Source: CAMBRQ01 sp945870325 (GTDB lineage Bacteria; Bacillota; Clostridia; Lachnospirales; Lachnospiraceae). Taken from it: a stretch of 29,192 nt of DNA. The notes beneath the pieces were generated by a model, which was not told where the DNA came from, searched no databases, and saw nothing but the letters and a program-made list of their open reading frames with translations. A program made the position numbers and the translations under genes. Of the stretch, positions 1 through 8,149 are shown piece after piece. The stretch's first letter is position 1. Every line of letters starts with the position of its first letter. The stretch covers positions 1 to 29,192 of the forward strand of contig NZ_JBNPMC010000044.1 of NCBI RefSeq assembly GCF_050313795.1. The letters are read 5' to 3'.

Positions 1-31
1 TTTTGCCTGTCTCTCACGAGTCAGCCTAGAC

Positions 32-61
32 ATAATATCATGGGTTGCAATTATTTGTCAA
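32..61 (-). promoter_or_regulatory. Promoter reading out of the left edge
   Basis: On the minus strand a perfect -35 TTGACA (56-61) and a -10 TATTAT (32-37) are separated by 18 bp. It would start a transcript near base 25 that leaves the window to the left, so its gene cannot be seen. The rest of bases 1-166 is AT-rich and holds no coding frame or RNA gene that I can support. Confidence 0.55.
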
Positions 62-166
62 GATGTTTTTTTAAGTTTTTTCAACTTTTTTCTACGTCAT
101 TTTTCACACACTAAATATGCTCATTTTAAGACTTACAAACCACTAGGTTTAGGCTTGTCAGACAAA

Positions 167-256
167 CGGAGAAAGAGGGATTTGAACCCTCGCGCCGCTA
201 TTAACGACCTACTCCCTTTCCAGGGGAGCCCCTTCGGCCAGCTTGGGTATTTCTCC
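167..256 (-). tRNA. tRNA-Ser (GGA anticodon)
   Basis: The minus strand folds as a class II tRNA of about 90 nt. The acceptor stem is GGAGAAA paired with TTTCTCC, the anticodon loop is CTGGAAA (anticodon GGA), and a long variable arm typical of serine tRNA precedes a GGTTCAAATCC T-arm. The discriminator is G and CCA is not encoded. It reads UCC/UCU codons. It lies 61 nt downstream of the second tRNA-Ser gene on the same strand. A hairpin separates them, so it may depend on read-through or on processing of a joint transcript; I see no clear promoter of its own. Confidence 0.95.
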
Positions 257-279
257 ACATCTGCTCGATTCTTTCATAG

Positions 280-313
280 AAAAAACTACCATCTTACCGT
301 CTGGTAGTTTTTT
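280..313 (-). terminator. Hairpin terminator between the two tRNA-Ser genes
   Basis: AAAAAACTACCA (280-291) pairs with TGGTAGTTTTTT (302-313) around a 10-nt loop, with a T run on either strand. It lies directly 3' of tRNA-Ser(UGA) and is a likely intrinsic terminator, or a processing hairpin if the two tRNAs are cotranscribed. Confidence 0.7.
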
Positions 314-317
314 CAAG

Positions 318-403
318 CGGAGAGGGTGGGATTCGAACCCACGCGCCCTCTCGGACAAACGGTTTTCAAGACCGCCTCGTTATGACCACTTCGATACCTC
401 TCC
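318..403 (-). tRNA. tRNA-Ser (UGA anticodon)
   Basis: This is a class II tRNA on the minus strand. The acceptor stem is GGAGAGG paired with CCTCTCC, the anticodon loop is CTTGAAA (anticodon TGA), a long variable arm is present, and the T-arm contains GGTTCGAATCC. The discriminator is G and CCA is not encoded. It reads UCA and wobble UCN codons. A good promoter lies 42 nt upstream and a hairpin terminator directly downstream. Confidence 0.95.
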
Positions 404-444
404 ACATATTCAATTGCTTTCGTCACATCTCAGCGACATTGGTT

Positions 445-473
445 ATTCTAGCACAGAAAAATCCCCTCGTCAA
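445..473 (-). promoter_or_regulatory. Promoter of tRNA-Ser(UGA)
   Basis: The minus strand has TTGACG (468-473), a 17-bp spacer and TAGAAT (445-450). Transcription would begin near 438, about 35 nt before the tRNA. It falls between the ispD stop and the tRNA, so the tRNA genes need not depend on the upstream operon. Confidence 0.65.
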
Positions 474-493
474 TATCTAATTTTCAACTTTTT

Positions 494-1243
494 TCATTTT
501 TTTCCATTCTTTTTCTCACTTAGGAATACTTCGGCTATCTCCAGATCTTCTGGCGTCGTAATCTTGATATTCTCGTAAGATCCTTCAAACAATTTGACAG
601 GCATCCCCATCATCTGTTCTACTACCATCGCATCATCCGTTACATTAATACATTCTTCCCGCATCAGCCTGGAATATGCCTCGATAATCAAAGAAGTTTT
701 GAATATCTGCGGCGTCTGTACCGTCCATACATATTTTCTTTCCGGTGTATTTACAGCAAAACCATTGTCATCTATTAATTTGACTGTATCTTTACTCGGC
801 ATTCCTGCAACACATGCGCCGAACTCATCGACAGTCTCATAGCCCCGTTTCAGAATATCCTCGTTCACGAATAATCTTGCCCCGTCATGGATGAACACAT
901 AACTATCCTGGACAGTAGCCGCAAGCCCATCTTCCCGACCGGCAATCACCTTAAGCCCCTGCCAGACAGAATCATAGCGTTCCTTGCCGCCTTCCACAAT
1001 CGTATCCACCTTCGTAAAATGATACTTCCTCACAATCTCATCATTTACATAAGGAATCTGATCTTTGCCGACAACAAGCACAATGTCGTCAATGACTTCT
1101 GACTCCTGAAATGCTTTCAATGTATAATAAATAATCGGTTTGCCTTCCAGTTCTATATACTGTTTTTGGACAGACGCTCCCATGCGTTTGCCTTGTCCGG
1201 CAGAAAGCACTACCGCCGTGCACCTTTTCTTATTCCGCATCAT
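494..1243 (-). CDS. ispD: 2-C-methyl-D-erythritol 4-phosphate cytidylyltransferase
   Basis: IspD couples CTP with methylerythritol 4-phosphate, the third step of the MEP isoprenoid pathway, in the cytosol. The glycosyltransferase-A nucleotide-binding motif LSAGQGKRMG is at residues 13-22, followed by the conserved Lys of QKQY (about 27), EGGKERYDSVW (about 83-93) and FIHDGARLFV (about 118). At 249 residues it is slightly longer than the usual ~230, with a Lys/Glu-rich C-terminal tail. The ATG overlaps the tsaD stop as TAATG, which indicates translational coupling. It is the last protein gene before the tRNA-Ser pair. The lone ispD without ispF beside it is common in Clostridia. Identity is secure from the motifs. 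Confidence 0.93.
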   Translation of the reverse strand: MMRNKKRCTAVVLSAGQGKRMGASVQKQYIELEGKPIIYYTLKAFQESEVIDDIVLVVGKDQIPYVNDEIVRKYHFTKVDTIVEGGKERYDSVWQGLKVIAGREDGLAATVQDSYVFIHDGARLFVNEDILKRGYETVDEFGACVAGMPSKDTVKLIDDNGFAVNTPERKYVWTVQTPQIFKTSLIIEAYSRLMREECINVTDDAMVVEQMMGMPVKLFEGSYENIKITTPEDLEIAEVFLSEKKNGKK

Positions 1244-2277
1244 TATCGCTCACCTAACTTCAGATTCGGGACCGCGTTCAAGTCCCATCCATGTCTCGTT
1301 CCATTGATATATTCATAATATGCCGCAACGCCAATCATCGCCGCATTATCCGTACAATAGACAGGCGACGGATAGTAGAACTTCACTCCTCGTTCCTCAC
1401 ACGCTGCCTTCATAGCCTCTCTAAGCGCGCTATTAGAGGCAACGCCTCCTGCAATCGCGAATTGACCCACATGATACTCTTCTACCGCATGCATCGCATT
1501 CGCCACCAGAACATCAGTGACCGCTTTCTGGAAAGAAGCCGCAACATCAGCCTGGCTATACTCCTCCCCTTTCATCTGACAGCCATTAATGTAATTCAGC
1601 ACTGCGGACTTCACGCCACTGAAACTAAAGTCATAAGGCGCATCTTCCACATGTGCTCTGGGAAATGTTATCGCCTCCGGATTCCCTTCTTTTGATACCT
1701 TATCAATCTTCGGACCGCCGGGATAGCCCAATCCAATCGCTCTTGCCACCTTGTCAAATGCTTCTCCCGCCGCATCATCTCTCGTCCTGCCAATAATGTC
1801 GAACTTCCCGTAATCTTTCACTCTCACGAGATGAGTATGCCCACCGGAAACTACCAAAGAGAAAAATGGCGGTTCGAGATCTCTGTGTTCTATAAAATTG
1901 GCCGCAATATGCCCCTCGATATGGTGAACTCCTACTAAAGGCTTCTTTGCCGCATAAGCAATGGCTTTTGCTTCCGCGACTCCTACCAGAAGCGCGCCTA
2001 CCAGCCCCGGGCCATAGGTCACACCAATCGCATCAATCTCTTCCAGCGTAACACCTGATTCTTTTAACGCCGCTTCGATCACCTGATTAATCTTCTCTAT
2101 ATGTTTTCTGGATGCAATCTCAGGTACCACTCCGCCATATAATGTATGGATTGCAATCTGGGAGGATATCACATTCGACAGTACTTCCCGACCATTCTTT
2201 ACCACGGCTGCTGCCGTCTCATCACAGGAACTTTCAATTGCCAGAATTAATACATCTTTTTTCTCGCTCATATTCAT
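1243..2277 (-). CDS. tsaD: tRNA N6-adenosine threonylcarbamoyltransferase TsaD
   Basis: TsaD transfers the threonylcarbamoyl group to A37 of ANN-decoding tRNAs, working with TsaB and TsaE (both encoded at 5069-6207). The ASKHA fold starts with LAIESSCDETAAAVV. The metal-binding HHIEGH is at 118-123 and a GGHTHL loop follows. The C-terminal DNAAMIG carries the second metal ligand. Length (344) is normal for the family. Two in-frame ATGs exist, at 2277 and 2271. An AAAGG element lies at a better distance from the second, so translation probably begins MSEKK. It is followed with a one-base overlap by ispD and preceded by rnz with a 21-base gap. Confidence 0.95.
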   Translation of the reverse strand: MNMSEKKDVLILAIESSCDETAAAVVKNGREVLSNVISSQIAIHTLYGGVVPEIASRKHIEKINQVIEAALKESGVTLEEIDAIGVTYGPGLVGALLVGVAEAKAIAYAAKKPLVGVHHIEGHIAANFIEHRDLEPPFFSLVVSGGHTHLVRVKDYGKFDIIGRTRDDAAGEAFDKVARAIGLGYPGGPKIDKVSKEGNPEAITFPRAHVEDAPYDFSFSGVKSAVLNYINGCQMKGEEYSQADVAASFQKAVTDVLVANAMHAVEEYHVGQFAIAGGVASNSALREAMKAACEERGVKFYYPSPVYCTDNAAMIGVAAYYEYINGTRHGWDLNAVPNLKLGER

Positions 2278-2298
2278 GCCTTTCGTTACTATTTATTC

Positions 2299-3207
2299 TC
2301 AATCCGAAAATACAAGTTCTACGGACCTTTTATCCTTTGCCGCGATCGCTCTCGGGAAGATTGCTCTTACTTCATCCATATATTCTTCCGGCTTCGCAAG
2401 GGACGGACTGTAATGCGTCAGCCACATCTCCTTTACATCCGCTTCTTTTGCAAGCTGCGCCGCCTCATAGAACGTCATATGTTTATATTCTTTCGCCTTC
2501 TTCAGTTTATCCTTCTCGCCATACATGCCTTCACAGATAAACAGATCAGAACCTGCCGCGTTATTTCTTATAGAATCCGTCGGACGGGTATCTGTACAGT
2601 AGGTAAGTTTGATTCCTTTACGCGCCGGACCCAGCACCATGTCTGGCGTGTAAATATGCTCTCCCGTATCTACATTCTCGCCTTTTTGCAGAATCCCCCA
2701 GTATTTCTGTGGAATCTGGGCATCATTGGCGCGCTCTACATCGAATTTGCCCGCACGGTCGATCTCCATCGTGTATCCATAGCAAGTGACATTGTGATTT
2801 ACACGAAATGCTTTTAGCCGGTAGCCATTCATCTCGAATGTCTTCTCCGGCTCTGCAATCTCCATATATCTGATAGGGAATGGCAATTCCGGCACAATCA
2901 CTCTCAGCGCATTTACCACCCGTTCCAATCCTCTTGGTCCTATGAGCGTCAGCGGTTCCGTACGGTCTGCATTACCCATTGTCAGAAGAAGCCCCGGCAG
3001 CCCGCTGATATGATCCCCATGATAATGGGTAAAACAGATCACATCTATGGGCTTGAAACTCCATCCCTTCTCCTTAATCGCAATCTGTGTTCCTTCTCCA
3101 CAGTCGATCAGGACACTGCTGCCATTATACCGTACCATAAGTGCTGTAAGCCAGCGGTACGGCAGCGGCATCATACCGCCCGTCCCTAACAAACATACAT
3201 CTAACAT
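2299..3207 (-). CDS. rnz: Ribonuclease Z
   Basis: RNase Z is a zinc-dependent endonuclease that trims the 3' trailer of tRNA precursors; this matters here because neither tRNA-Ser gene encodes CCA. It has the metallo-beta-lactamase fold, with the zinc motif THYHGDH at residues 60-66 (H61, H63, D65, H66) and a later LTHYSP histidine near residue 267. An internal region around residues 150-190 corresponds to the flexible exosite arm. Length 302 is typical of the short bacterial form. It lies between the zinc-ribbon gene and tsaD on the same strand. Confidence 0.93.
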   Translation of the reverse strand: MLDVCLLGTGGMMPLPYRWLTALMVRYNGSSVLIDCGEGTQIAIKEKGWSFKPIDVICFTHYHGDHISGLPGLLLTMGNADRTEPLTLIGPRGLERVVNALRVIVPELPFPIRYMEIAEPEKTFEMNGYRLKAFRVNHNVTCYGYTMEIDRAGKFDVERANDAQIPQKYWGILQKGENVDTGEHIYTPDMVLGPARKGIKLTYCTDTRPTDSIRNNAAGSDLFICEGMYGEKDKLKKAKEYKHMTFYEAAQLAKEADVKEMWLTHYSPSLAKPEEYMDEVRAIFPRAIAAKDKRSVELVFSD

Positions 3208-3258
3208 ATCTTACCTCTATTTCTATCTGAATTTCCATTTCAAGAAGTCCCGGCTTAA

Positions 3259-3492
3259 TTAATTCTTCGGCTTGAACCGGAAGTTTTGAACCAGTTCATC
3301 ATAGCAATCCTCGCAGAGATCGAAGCGGTCTACCTGATTATCCTTTCTGGAATGATAACCCCAACGCTTCTCAACTTCCAGCACATCCTCCTGGGGAACC
3401 CCTTGGCATACCAGAATCTCTTTCCCACATTTATTGCATATGATCTTCTCGATTTTATTGGTTGCTTCTAATTCTGTTCTATACTGGCGCAT
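3259..3492 (-). CDS. Small zinc-ribbon-like protein
   Basis: This 77-residue protein has a CNKCGKEI pair (C19, C22), a further C29 and a C-terminal CEDCYDEL pair (C60, C63). The spacing suits one four-cysteine zinc ribbon. There is no membrane segment and no known catalytic motif. It starts at ATG behind TAGGAGGAATTG. It sits between rimI and rnz, with its own possible -10 in the 106-bp gap upstream. I do not recognise a named family. A nucleic-acid- or protein-binding role is only a guess from the fold type. Confidence 0.75.
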   Translation of the reverse strand: MRQYRTELEATNKIEKIICNKCGKEILVCQGVPQEDVLEVEKRWGYHSRKDNQVDRFDLCEDCYDELVQNFRFKPKN

Positions 3493-3543
3493 ACAATTCC
3501 TCCTATGAGTATCTTGTTACTTTTTCTTACTTGCTACGCCTAC

Positions 3544-3572
3544 ATTATATCTGCTTATGACCCTCTATTCCA
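3544..3572 (-). promoter_or_regulatory. Possible promoter before the zinc-ribbon gene and rnz
   Basis: A perfect TATAAT (minus strand, 3544-3549) lies 51 bp upstream of the start codon, with a weak TGGAAT at the -35 distance (3567-3572). Only the -10 is convincing. Confidence 0.35.
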
Positions 3573-3598
3573 GTGGGAACTGTTGTCATAACTGCCAA

Positions 3599-4039
3599 TC
3601 AACTGCCAAGTTCCCGGCTCATAAGTATTGCATCTTCTTTTGGATTCGCATAATAGTTCTTGCGGATGCCATCTTCTGTAAATCCATGATCCTTATAGAA
3701 CGCAATCGCTGCCGCATTACTCTCCCTGACATCCAGCATAAGTTTTGCGATACCATTTTCCTCGCAGAAATCTTCCAGCCTAAGCATCAGATGACCGGCA
3801 ACCCCTTGGCGGCGGCTAGATTCATCTACCGCAATCCGGGCAATCTCACCCTCATCCAACACATAATATACGATCACATATCCGATCAGGCTCCCATCCT
3901 TCCATGCACCCAGAACCAGAGTGCCTTTCTGAGCCAGCGTTTCCTTAATTCCAACTGTCGTCCAAGGATCGGGAAATATCTTCTTTTCTAAAGTTTCAAC
4001 CGCTGCAGCATCATTTTCACAGATTTCCTGAATCTTCAA
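3599..4039 (-). CDS. rimI: Ribosomal protein S18 alanine N-acetyltransferase (GNAT family)
   Basis: This GNAT acetyltransferase is about 146 residues long, normal for RimI. The acetyl-CoA loop RRQGVAGHLM follows the RIAVDESS strand, and the characteristic NAAAIAFYKDHGF helix lies near the C-terminus. RimI acetylates the N-terminal alanine of ribosomal protein S18. Its placement among tsaB, tsaE and tsaD is the classic Firmicutes arrangement and supports the name. The frame stays open upstream into the aldolase gene, but the best start is a TTG at 4039. A GAGGTG ribosome site lies 8 nt before it, inside the last codons of the aldolase gene. A longer start is possible but has no good ribosome site. 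Confidence 0.85.
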   Translation of the reverse strand: MKIQEICENDAAAVETLEKKIFPDPWTTVGIKETLAQKGTLVLGAWKDGSLIGYVIVYYVLDEGEIARIAVDESSRRQGVAGHLMLRLEDFCEENGIAKLMLDVRESNAAAIAFYKDHGFTEDGIRKNYYANPKEDAILMSRELGS

Positions 4040-4041
4040 TA

Positions 4042-5076
4042 TTATATCACCTCGATATCCCGAATCAATTCGCTGACCGCTTCTTCTTTTGTCGCCCAAC
4101 TGGTGCAAAAGCGCACTGCACTATGGGAGTCATCCACAGTCTCCCAGAATGCAAATGAGTATTTCTTACGCAATTGCTCTATATGTTCATTCGGAAGAAT
4201 CGGGAACTGCTGATTCGTATAAGAGTCAAATCGAAGCGGATACCCTTTCTTCACGAATACCTCTTTCAGACGCATCGCCAGGTCGTCTGCATACTTTGCA
4301 ATCTCAAAATACAATCCATCTGTAAATAACGTATCAAACTGGATTCCCAGAAGACGCCCTTTCGCAAGCATTCCTCCGTGTTGTTTGATCAGATAACGAA
4401 AATCCTTCTTAAGCGCAGGATGAGAGATCACAACCGCCTCTCCGAACAAAGCACCCACTTTCGTTCCTCCGATGTAAAATACATCTGTTAACGCTGCAAT
4501 ATCTTCCAATGTAAGTGTGTTAATCTTCGACATTAACCCATACCCCATTCTGGCACCATCCATAAACAGCGGTAATTCCAATTCCTTGCAGGTATCATGC
4601 AGATCCTGGAGTTCTTCCTTAGAATAGAGCGTCCCGTTCTCTGTCGGCTGGGAGATATACACCATTCCCGGCTGCACAATATGTTCATGATCCGCGTCAT
4701 TCCAATGGGCTTCATAACTCTCTCGCACCTGATCTGCCGTAATCTTCCCGTCTTCACTCGGAAGCGCCAGAACCTTATGGCCGGATGCTTCTATCGCACC
4801 GGTCTCGTGTACATTAATATGACCTGTCACCGCTGCAAGGACCCCCTGGTAAGGGCGCAGGACAGCACTGATCACTGTGCAATTCGTCTGCGTTCCACCC
4901 ACAAGAAAATGAATGTCTACATCTGCCTCACCGCATAGTTTTCGAATCTTTTCTTTCGCACTGTCGCAATAAGGATCATTGCCATACCCAGCCGTCTGCT
5001 CAAGATTAGTCTCTGCCATCTTTTTTAATATCTGTGGATGTGCTCCCTCCAGATAATCACATTCGAATCTAATCAT
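4042..5076 (-). CDS. Low-specificity L-threonine aldolase
   Basis: This PLP fold-type I enzyme cleaves L-threonine or L-allo-threonine to glycine and acetaldehyde. The PLP lysine is in YIGGTKVGALFG (K206), and the cofactor-ring aspartate is in FMDGARMG (D173). GGTQTN near residue 60 and GHINVHETGA near residue 85 are also family-like. Length 344 is standard. It overlaps the end of tsaB by 8 bp and is followed almost directly by rimI, so it is embedded in the t6A/rimI operon. The link to threonine use by t6A synthesis is suggestive but not shown. Confidence 0.9.
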   Translation of the reverse strand: MIRFECDYLEGAHPQILKKMAETNLEQTAGYGNDPYCDSAKEKIRKLCGEADVDIHFLVGGTQTNCTVISAVLRPYQGVLAAVTGHINVHETGAIEASGHKVLALPSEDGKITADQVRESYEAHWNDADHEHIVQPGMVYISQPTENGTLYSKEELQDLHDTCKELELPLFMDGARMGYGLMSKINTLTLEDIAALTDVFYIGGTKVGALFGEAVVISHPALKKDFRYLIKQHGGMLAKGRLLGIQFDTLFTDGLYFEIAKYADDLAMRLKEVFVKKGYPLRFDSYTNQQFPILPNEHIEQLRKKYSFAFWETVDDSHSAVRFCTSWATKEEAVSELIRDIEVI

Positions 5077-5794
5077 GCCCCAGCCTCTCCTTTCGTTCCC
5101 GCTCTGCCTGGGATACTCGCAGATAATCCGGCTGATGCTCTGCTGCTGTCTCTATCTTCCCGTCCCGGTAATACAGTATTCCAAGCGTCCCCACAGACGC
5201 TGCCCTCTGCCGGTTCATATGCGCCGGCGCGAAAGAGATCTTCTTTCCTGCCATAATACGCTCTGTTAATGCGGACTTGAATACAGGAACACCATCTCCT
5301 AAGAATACGATCTCCCTATCATAAGCCATAAGTTTCTCACCCAATTCTTCAATACTGATAGCCATCTGATCTTCCAGAACTACCAGGTTCTTGCCATCGA
5401 ATTCATAGATTCCGGTATAGACCTGGCCTCTTCTGGCATCCATAATCGGGCACACGATTTTATCCGTGCCGCACATATTATATGCCAGTCCCTCCAAGGT
5501 CGGTATATGAATCAAAGGCTTGTTCAGGGCAAGCCCTAATCCTTTCGCCGTAGCAGAACCAATCCGCAGTCCAGTAAATGATCCCGGCCCTGCCGCAACC
5601 GCTATTGCGTCAATGGTATCCATATCCAGTTCTATCATCTTCGCCACTTCATCCAGCATCGGAAGCAGCGTCTGGGAATGAGTCTTCTTATAATTCACCG
5701 TATACTCCGCAATCGTCTCTTCTTCCATCTGTCCGGCTTCCACAACCGCTACACTTGCAACAAGCCCGGAACTATCCAGTGCTAATATTCGCAT
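5069..5794 (-). CDS. tsaB: tRNA threonylcarbamoyladenosine biosynthesis protein TsaB
   Basis: TsaB is the non-catalytic ASKHA-fold partner that dimerises with TsaD in the t6A complex. It begins RILALDSSG and carries the signature GPGSFTGLRIG (about 69-79). Length 241 is normal. It overlaps tsaE by 13 bp upstream and the threonine aldolase gene by 8 bp downstream, indicating a tightly packed operon. Confidence 0.93.
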   Translation of the reverse strand: MRILALDSSGLVASVAVVEAGQMEEETIAEYTVNYKKTHSQTLLPMLDEVAKMIELDMDTIDAIAVAAGPGSFTGLRIGSATAKGLGLALNKPLIHIPTLEGLAYNMCGTDKIVCPIMDARRGQVYTGIYEFDGKNLVVLEDQMAISIEELGEKLMAYDREIVFLGDGVPVFKSALTERIMAGKKISFAPAHMNRQRAASVGTLGILYYRDGKIETAAEHQPDYLRVSQAERERKERLGHD

Positions 5795-6207
5795 ATGCTA
5801 ACCCTCCGATAATCAAATCCTTTTTCCAGGTTCTTCTCTATCTTAATCTCCGTATAATGTTCCGGCAGAATCTCTTCGATCAGATTCGCCCACTCGATCA
5901 GGCTTACGCCTTCCCCATAGATATAATCTTCATATCCAATCTCGTCCATCTCTTCCACATCACCAATCCGATAGACATCAAAATGATAGAAGGGCAGACG
6001 CCCTTCCTCGTATATCTGCACGATGGTAAATGTCGGACTGCTGACCGGCTCTTCAATTCCAAGCCCTGCTGCCAGACCCTTGGTAAATACTGTCTTGCCA
6101 ACGCCCAGGTCTCCAACGAGGGTATAGACCTGCCCCGTTGTGGCAGCCTGTCCCATCTGAACGCCTAATTCGTATGTCTCTTTCTCACTATTGGTCTCTA
6201 TTATCAT
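5782..6207 (-). CDS. tsaE: tRNA threonylcarbamoyladenosine biosynthesis ATPase TsaE
   Basis: TsaE is a small P-loop ATPase required for turnover of the TsaBD complex. The Walker A motif GDLGVGKT is at residues 32-39, SSPTFTIVQIYE follows near residue 56, and an IEWANLIEEILP segment precedes the C-terminal end. Length 141 is typical. The ATG lies 8 nt after GAAAGGA. It is the first gene of the minus-strand operon, behind the extended -10 promoter at 6318-6326. Confidence 0.93.
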   Translation of the reverse strand: MIIETNSEKETYELGVQMGQAATTGQVYTLVGDLGVGKTVFTKGLAAGLGIEEPVSSPTFTIVQIYEEGRLPFYHFDVYRIGDVEEMDEIGYEDYIYGEGVSLIEWANLIEEILPEHYTEIKIEKNLEKGFDYRRVSICEY

Positions 6208-6317
6208 AAGGAATGTCCTTTCTTTATCTAATGGACTTGCTACTGGCAGTTCTCCTCAGGATGCCAGGCAATCTATCCAACAGACAGATTTGCCATAAAA
6301 ATGCCGTCTGCGTGGAT

Positions 6318-6326
6318 ATTATAACA
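6318..6326 (-). promoter_or_regulatory. Extended -10 promoter of the tsaE operon
   Basis: The minus strand reads TGTTATAAT, a perfect -10 with the TGN extension. The region 17 bp upstream (TGGCAG) is a poor -35, as is usual for extended -10 promoters. The transcript would have a leader of about 100 nt before tsaE. Confidence 0.5.
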
Positions 6327-6363
6327 CATCTTTTTTTCTTCTGCCACCGATGATATATTTTTG

Positions 6364-6392
6364 TTGTATACTTTTATCGCATACTTTATGAT
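6364..6392 (+). promoter_or_regulatory. Promoter of the VOC/glyoxalase gene
   Basis: TTGTAT (6364-6369), a 17-bp spacer and TATGAT (6387-6392) lie about 60 bp upstream of the start codon. This promoter diverges from the tsaE promoter. Confidence 0.5.
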
Positions 6393-6455
6393 ATACTTAA
6401 TTTGGTTACGGTATCGCTTTATATGCAATTTGTCAATACGAGGAGGATTATGATT

Positions 6456-6824
6456 ATGAAATTCACATTTTACCACAATAATATCAATGTATTAGACCTT
6501 AAGAAGTCGATTGATTTTTACCAGAAAGCACTTGGTCTTACGATTACAAGGGAAAAAGAAGCCGAAGACGGAAGTTTTAAATTAGTATTCATGGGCGACG
6601 AGACGACACCCCATTTACTGGAACTGACCTGGCTCCGCGATATGGACAGACCTTATAATCTCGGAGATAATGAATTCCATCTGGCAATGCGGGTGGATGA
6701 TATGGAGGCTGCATTGGCTCACCATAAGGCGATGGACTGCGTTTGTTTTGAGAATATGGAGATGGGGATATATTTTATTAATGATCCGGATGGGTATTGG
6801 ATTGAGATCTGTCCGGGGGAATAA
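6456..6824 (+). CDS. VOC-family protein, lactoylglutathione lyase (glyoxalase I)-like
   Basis: This single-domain vicinal-oxygen-chelate protein has 122 residues and two beta-alpha-beta-beta-beta halves. The four metal-ligand positions of glyoxalase I are all present: H7, E56, H75 and E117 (FYHNN, LLELTW, FHLAMR, YWIEIC). A methylglyoxal-detoxifying lyase is therefore plausible. Related VOC enzymes act on other substrates, and clostridia often lack glutathione, so the exact reaction is open. AGGAGG lies 9 nt before ATG 6456; the ATG at 6450 is too close to the ribosome site. It is the only plus-strand gene in the window. The last 47 bp recur at 13989-14035. Confidence 0.85.
   Translation: MKFTFYHNNINVLDLKKSIDFYQKALGLTITREKEAEDGSFKLVFMGDETTPHLLELTWLRDMDRPYNLGDNEFHLAMRVDDMEAALAHHKAMDCVCFENMEMGIYFINDPDGYWIEICPGE
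6778..6824 (+). repeat. Direct repeat copy 1 (3' end of the glyoxalase gene)
   Basis: These 47 bases match 13989-14035 with only two differences, in the same orientation. The two copies bracket the complete sugar-ABC/ROK operon. Similarity fades beyond the stop codon. Confidence 0.85.
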
Positions 6825-6862
6825 AGAGAATTAGGCGTGGAAAAAGAGTGTTGGAAATGTAC

Positions 6863-6900
6863 GGTGAAGGAGACGCATGGGGAAATATTTCTCCTTCACC
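6863..6900. terminator. Hairpin between convergent genes
   Basis: GGTGAAGGAG (6863-6872) pairs perfectly over 10 bp with CTCCTTCACC (6891-6900). It lies between the glyoxalase stop and the end of the ROK gene, where a shared terminator is expected. On the plus strand a T-rich stretch follows about 12 bases later, so the U-tract is not adjacent. Confidence 0.6.
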
Positions 6901-6918
6901 TGACTCTTCCGTTCTTTT

Positions 6919-8046
6919 TTACGCTTTAACCCGAATTCCGAATTGTCCAAGGAATTCTTTTATATAAATCAACGCTGCTCCCGCAGCAGTATTATTATAT
7001 TCAGATATAGATATTCTTGGAAACCTTTCTGCAATATTCGATTTTTCCAATTCCATATCAACCACCTTGTGCAAATCTTCTTCCGTCAGATATTTCGCGG
7101 CCACACCGCCTATCACAACTTCTGTACTCATGAGAATCTGGTAATTATAGATTGCCCTTGATAGATATTTTAAATACTGTTCCCAGAATGCCACATGCTT
7201 CGGTTCCCCATTACGCAAGTCATCAAAGAAGTCATCTAATTCCTGTTCAAACGCATGAATAATAGAATCTGCAGAACAATACCTTTCAACGCATCCTCTC
7301 CGGCCACAGTAACACAGTTCACCTTCTGGCACAAGTGTCATATGCGCAATCAAACCGCTTGGAAGAATCTGTCCACGGTGTACTTCCCCATTGATAATAA
7401 CAGCACCTCCAAGATTACGATTCAGAACCATATAAAGCGCATCCTTAATTGCCGGATTATGCCAAAGTGCAAAAGACGCCGCAAGTTCCGTATCATGACG
7501 AAGCGTACAGGAAAACGGGACATATCTTCCAATCCGGTCTGCACAAAATCCATTTGCATTCAGTATCCTTCCAAAAGTGACATTTCCTGTTTTCTCATCA
7601 ACCAGACCTTGTATTGCAATTCCCACCCCCAGAATCGTATCATGACAGAGCCTACATTCAGCAATAAACTCCATAATATATTCTCCGACTCGAATGCAGT
7701 ATGCTTCATCATTATTAAAACGAAACGGAATAAACTTCTCATGAATCACTGTTCCATACAGGTCGATAACCGTAAGATGAATCAACTCTTTCAATATCTC
7801 CAATCCTACGCTCACCTTAATATCTCTGTTTAGTGTAATAATCGCCGCTTTCCTGCCCCCTGTCGATTCAAAATATCCTTTCTCATACACAAGATTGCGT
7901 TCAATCAGTTCATTCACACATTGCGATGCCGTTGGCAGACTTATTCCCAGGGCTGAAGCAATTGCCGGCTTTGAGACCTGCTCCTGCTGATAAACCAACT
8001 GATATACTCGATTGCGATTAACTTCCTTGATATCTACACGGTTCAT
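6919..8046 (-). CDS. ROK-family transcriptional regulator
   Basis: The N-terminal winged helix-turn-helix (about residues 10-75, including SKPAIASALGISLPTASQCV) binds DNA. The rest is a ROK actin-like sugar-sensing domain with the zinc motif CYCGRRGC (C245, C247, C252) and H235. The segment matching the catalytic ND.N of ROK kinases reads RHDTE, so sugar kinase activity is doubtful and a pure regulator is more likely. Length 375 fits NagC/XylR-type proteins. It is the last gene of the ABC importer operon it presumably controls. A short inverted repeat just upstream (8069-8088) could be a binding site. Confidence 0.88.
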   Translation of the reverse strand: MNRVDIKEVNRNRVYQLVYQQEQVSKPAIASALGISLPTASQCVNELIERNLVYEKGYFESTGGRKAAIITLNRDIKVSVGLEILKELIHLTVIDLYGTVIHEKFIPFRFNNDEAYCIRVGEYIMEFIAECRLCHDTILGVGIAIQGLVDEKTGNVTFGRILNANGFCADRIGRYVPFSCTLRHDTELAASFALWHNPAIKDALYMVLNRNLGGAVIINGEVHRGQILPSGLIAHMTLVPEGELCYCGRRGCVERYCSADSIIHAFEQELDDFFDDLRNGEPKHVAFWEQYLKYLSRAIYNYQILMSTEVVIGGVAAKYLTEEDLHKVVDMELEKSNIAERFPRISISEYNNTAAGAALIYIKEFLGQFGIRVKA

Positions 8047-8068
8047 TGGATACGTTACCTTCCTCCTG

Positions 8069-8088
8069 TATAGTATGATAAAACTATA
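8069..8088. promoter_or_regulatory. Inverted repeat upstream of the ROK gene
   Basis: TATAGT (8069-8074) and ACTATA (8083-8088) form a 6-bp palindrome spaced by 8 bp, between the amidohydrolase stop and the ROK start codon. It is a candidate operator or internal promoter element. It is short, so chance occurrence is possible. Confidence 0.25.
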
Positions 8089-8149
8089 ACTACTTATCTA
8101 TATTACTAGATTTTTCCAGCAAAGAAAAGTATCTGACAACAGATTTCCT

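Noticed and set aside
136..151. AAACC/GGTTT mini-hairpin after tRNA-Ser(GGA)
   Set aside because: Only five pairs and no U-tract; too weak to call a terminator.
243..578. A 111-codon plus-strand frame
   Set aside because: It runs across tRNA-Ser(UGA), its promoter and the 3' end of ispD, so it is not coding.
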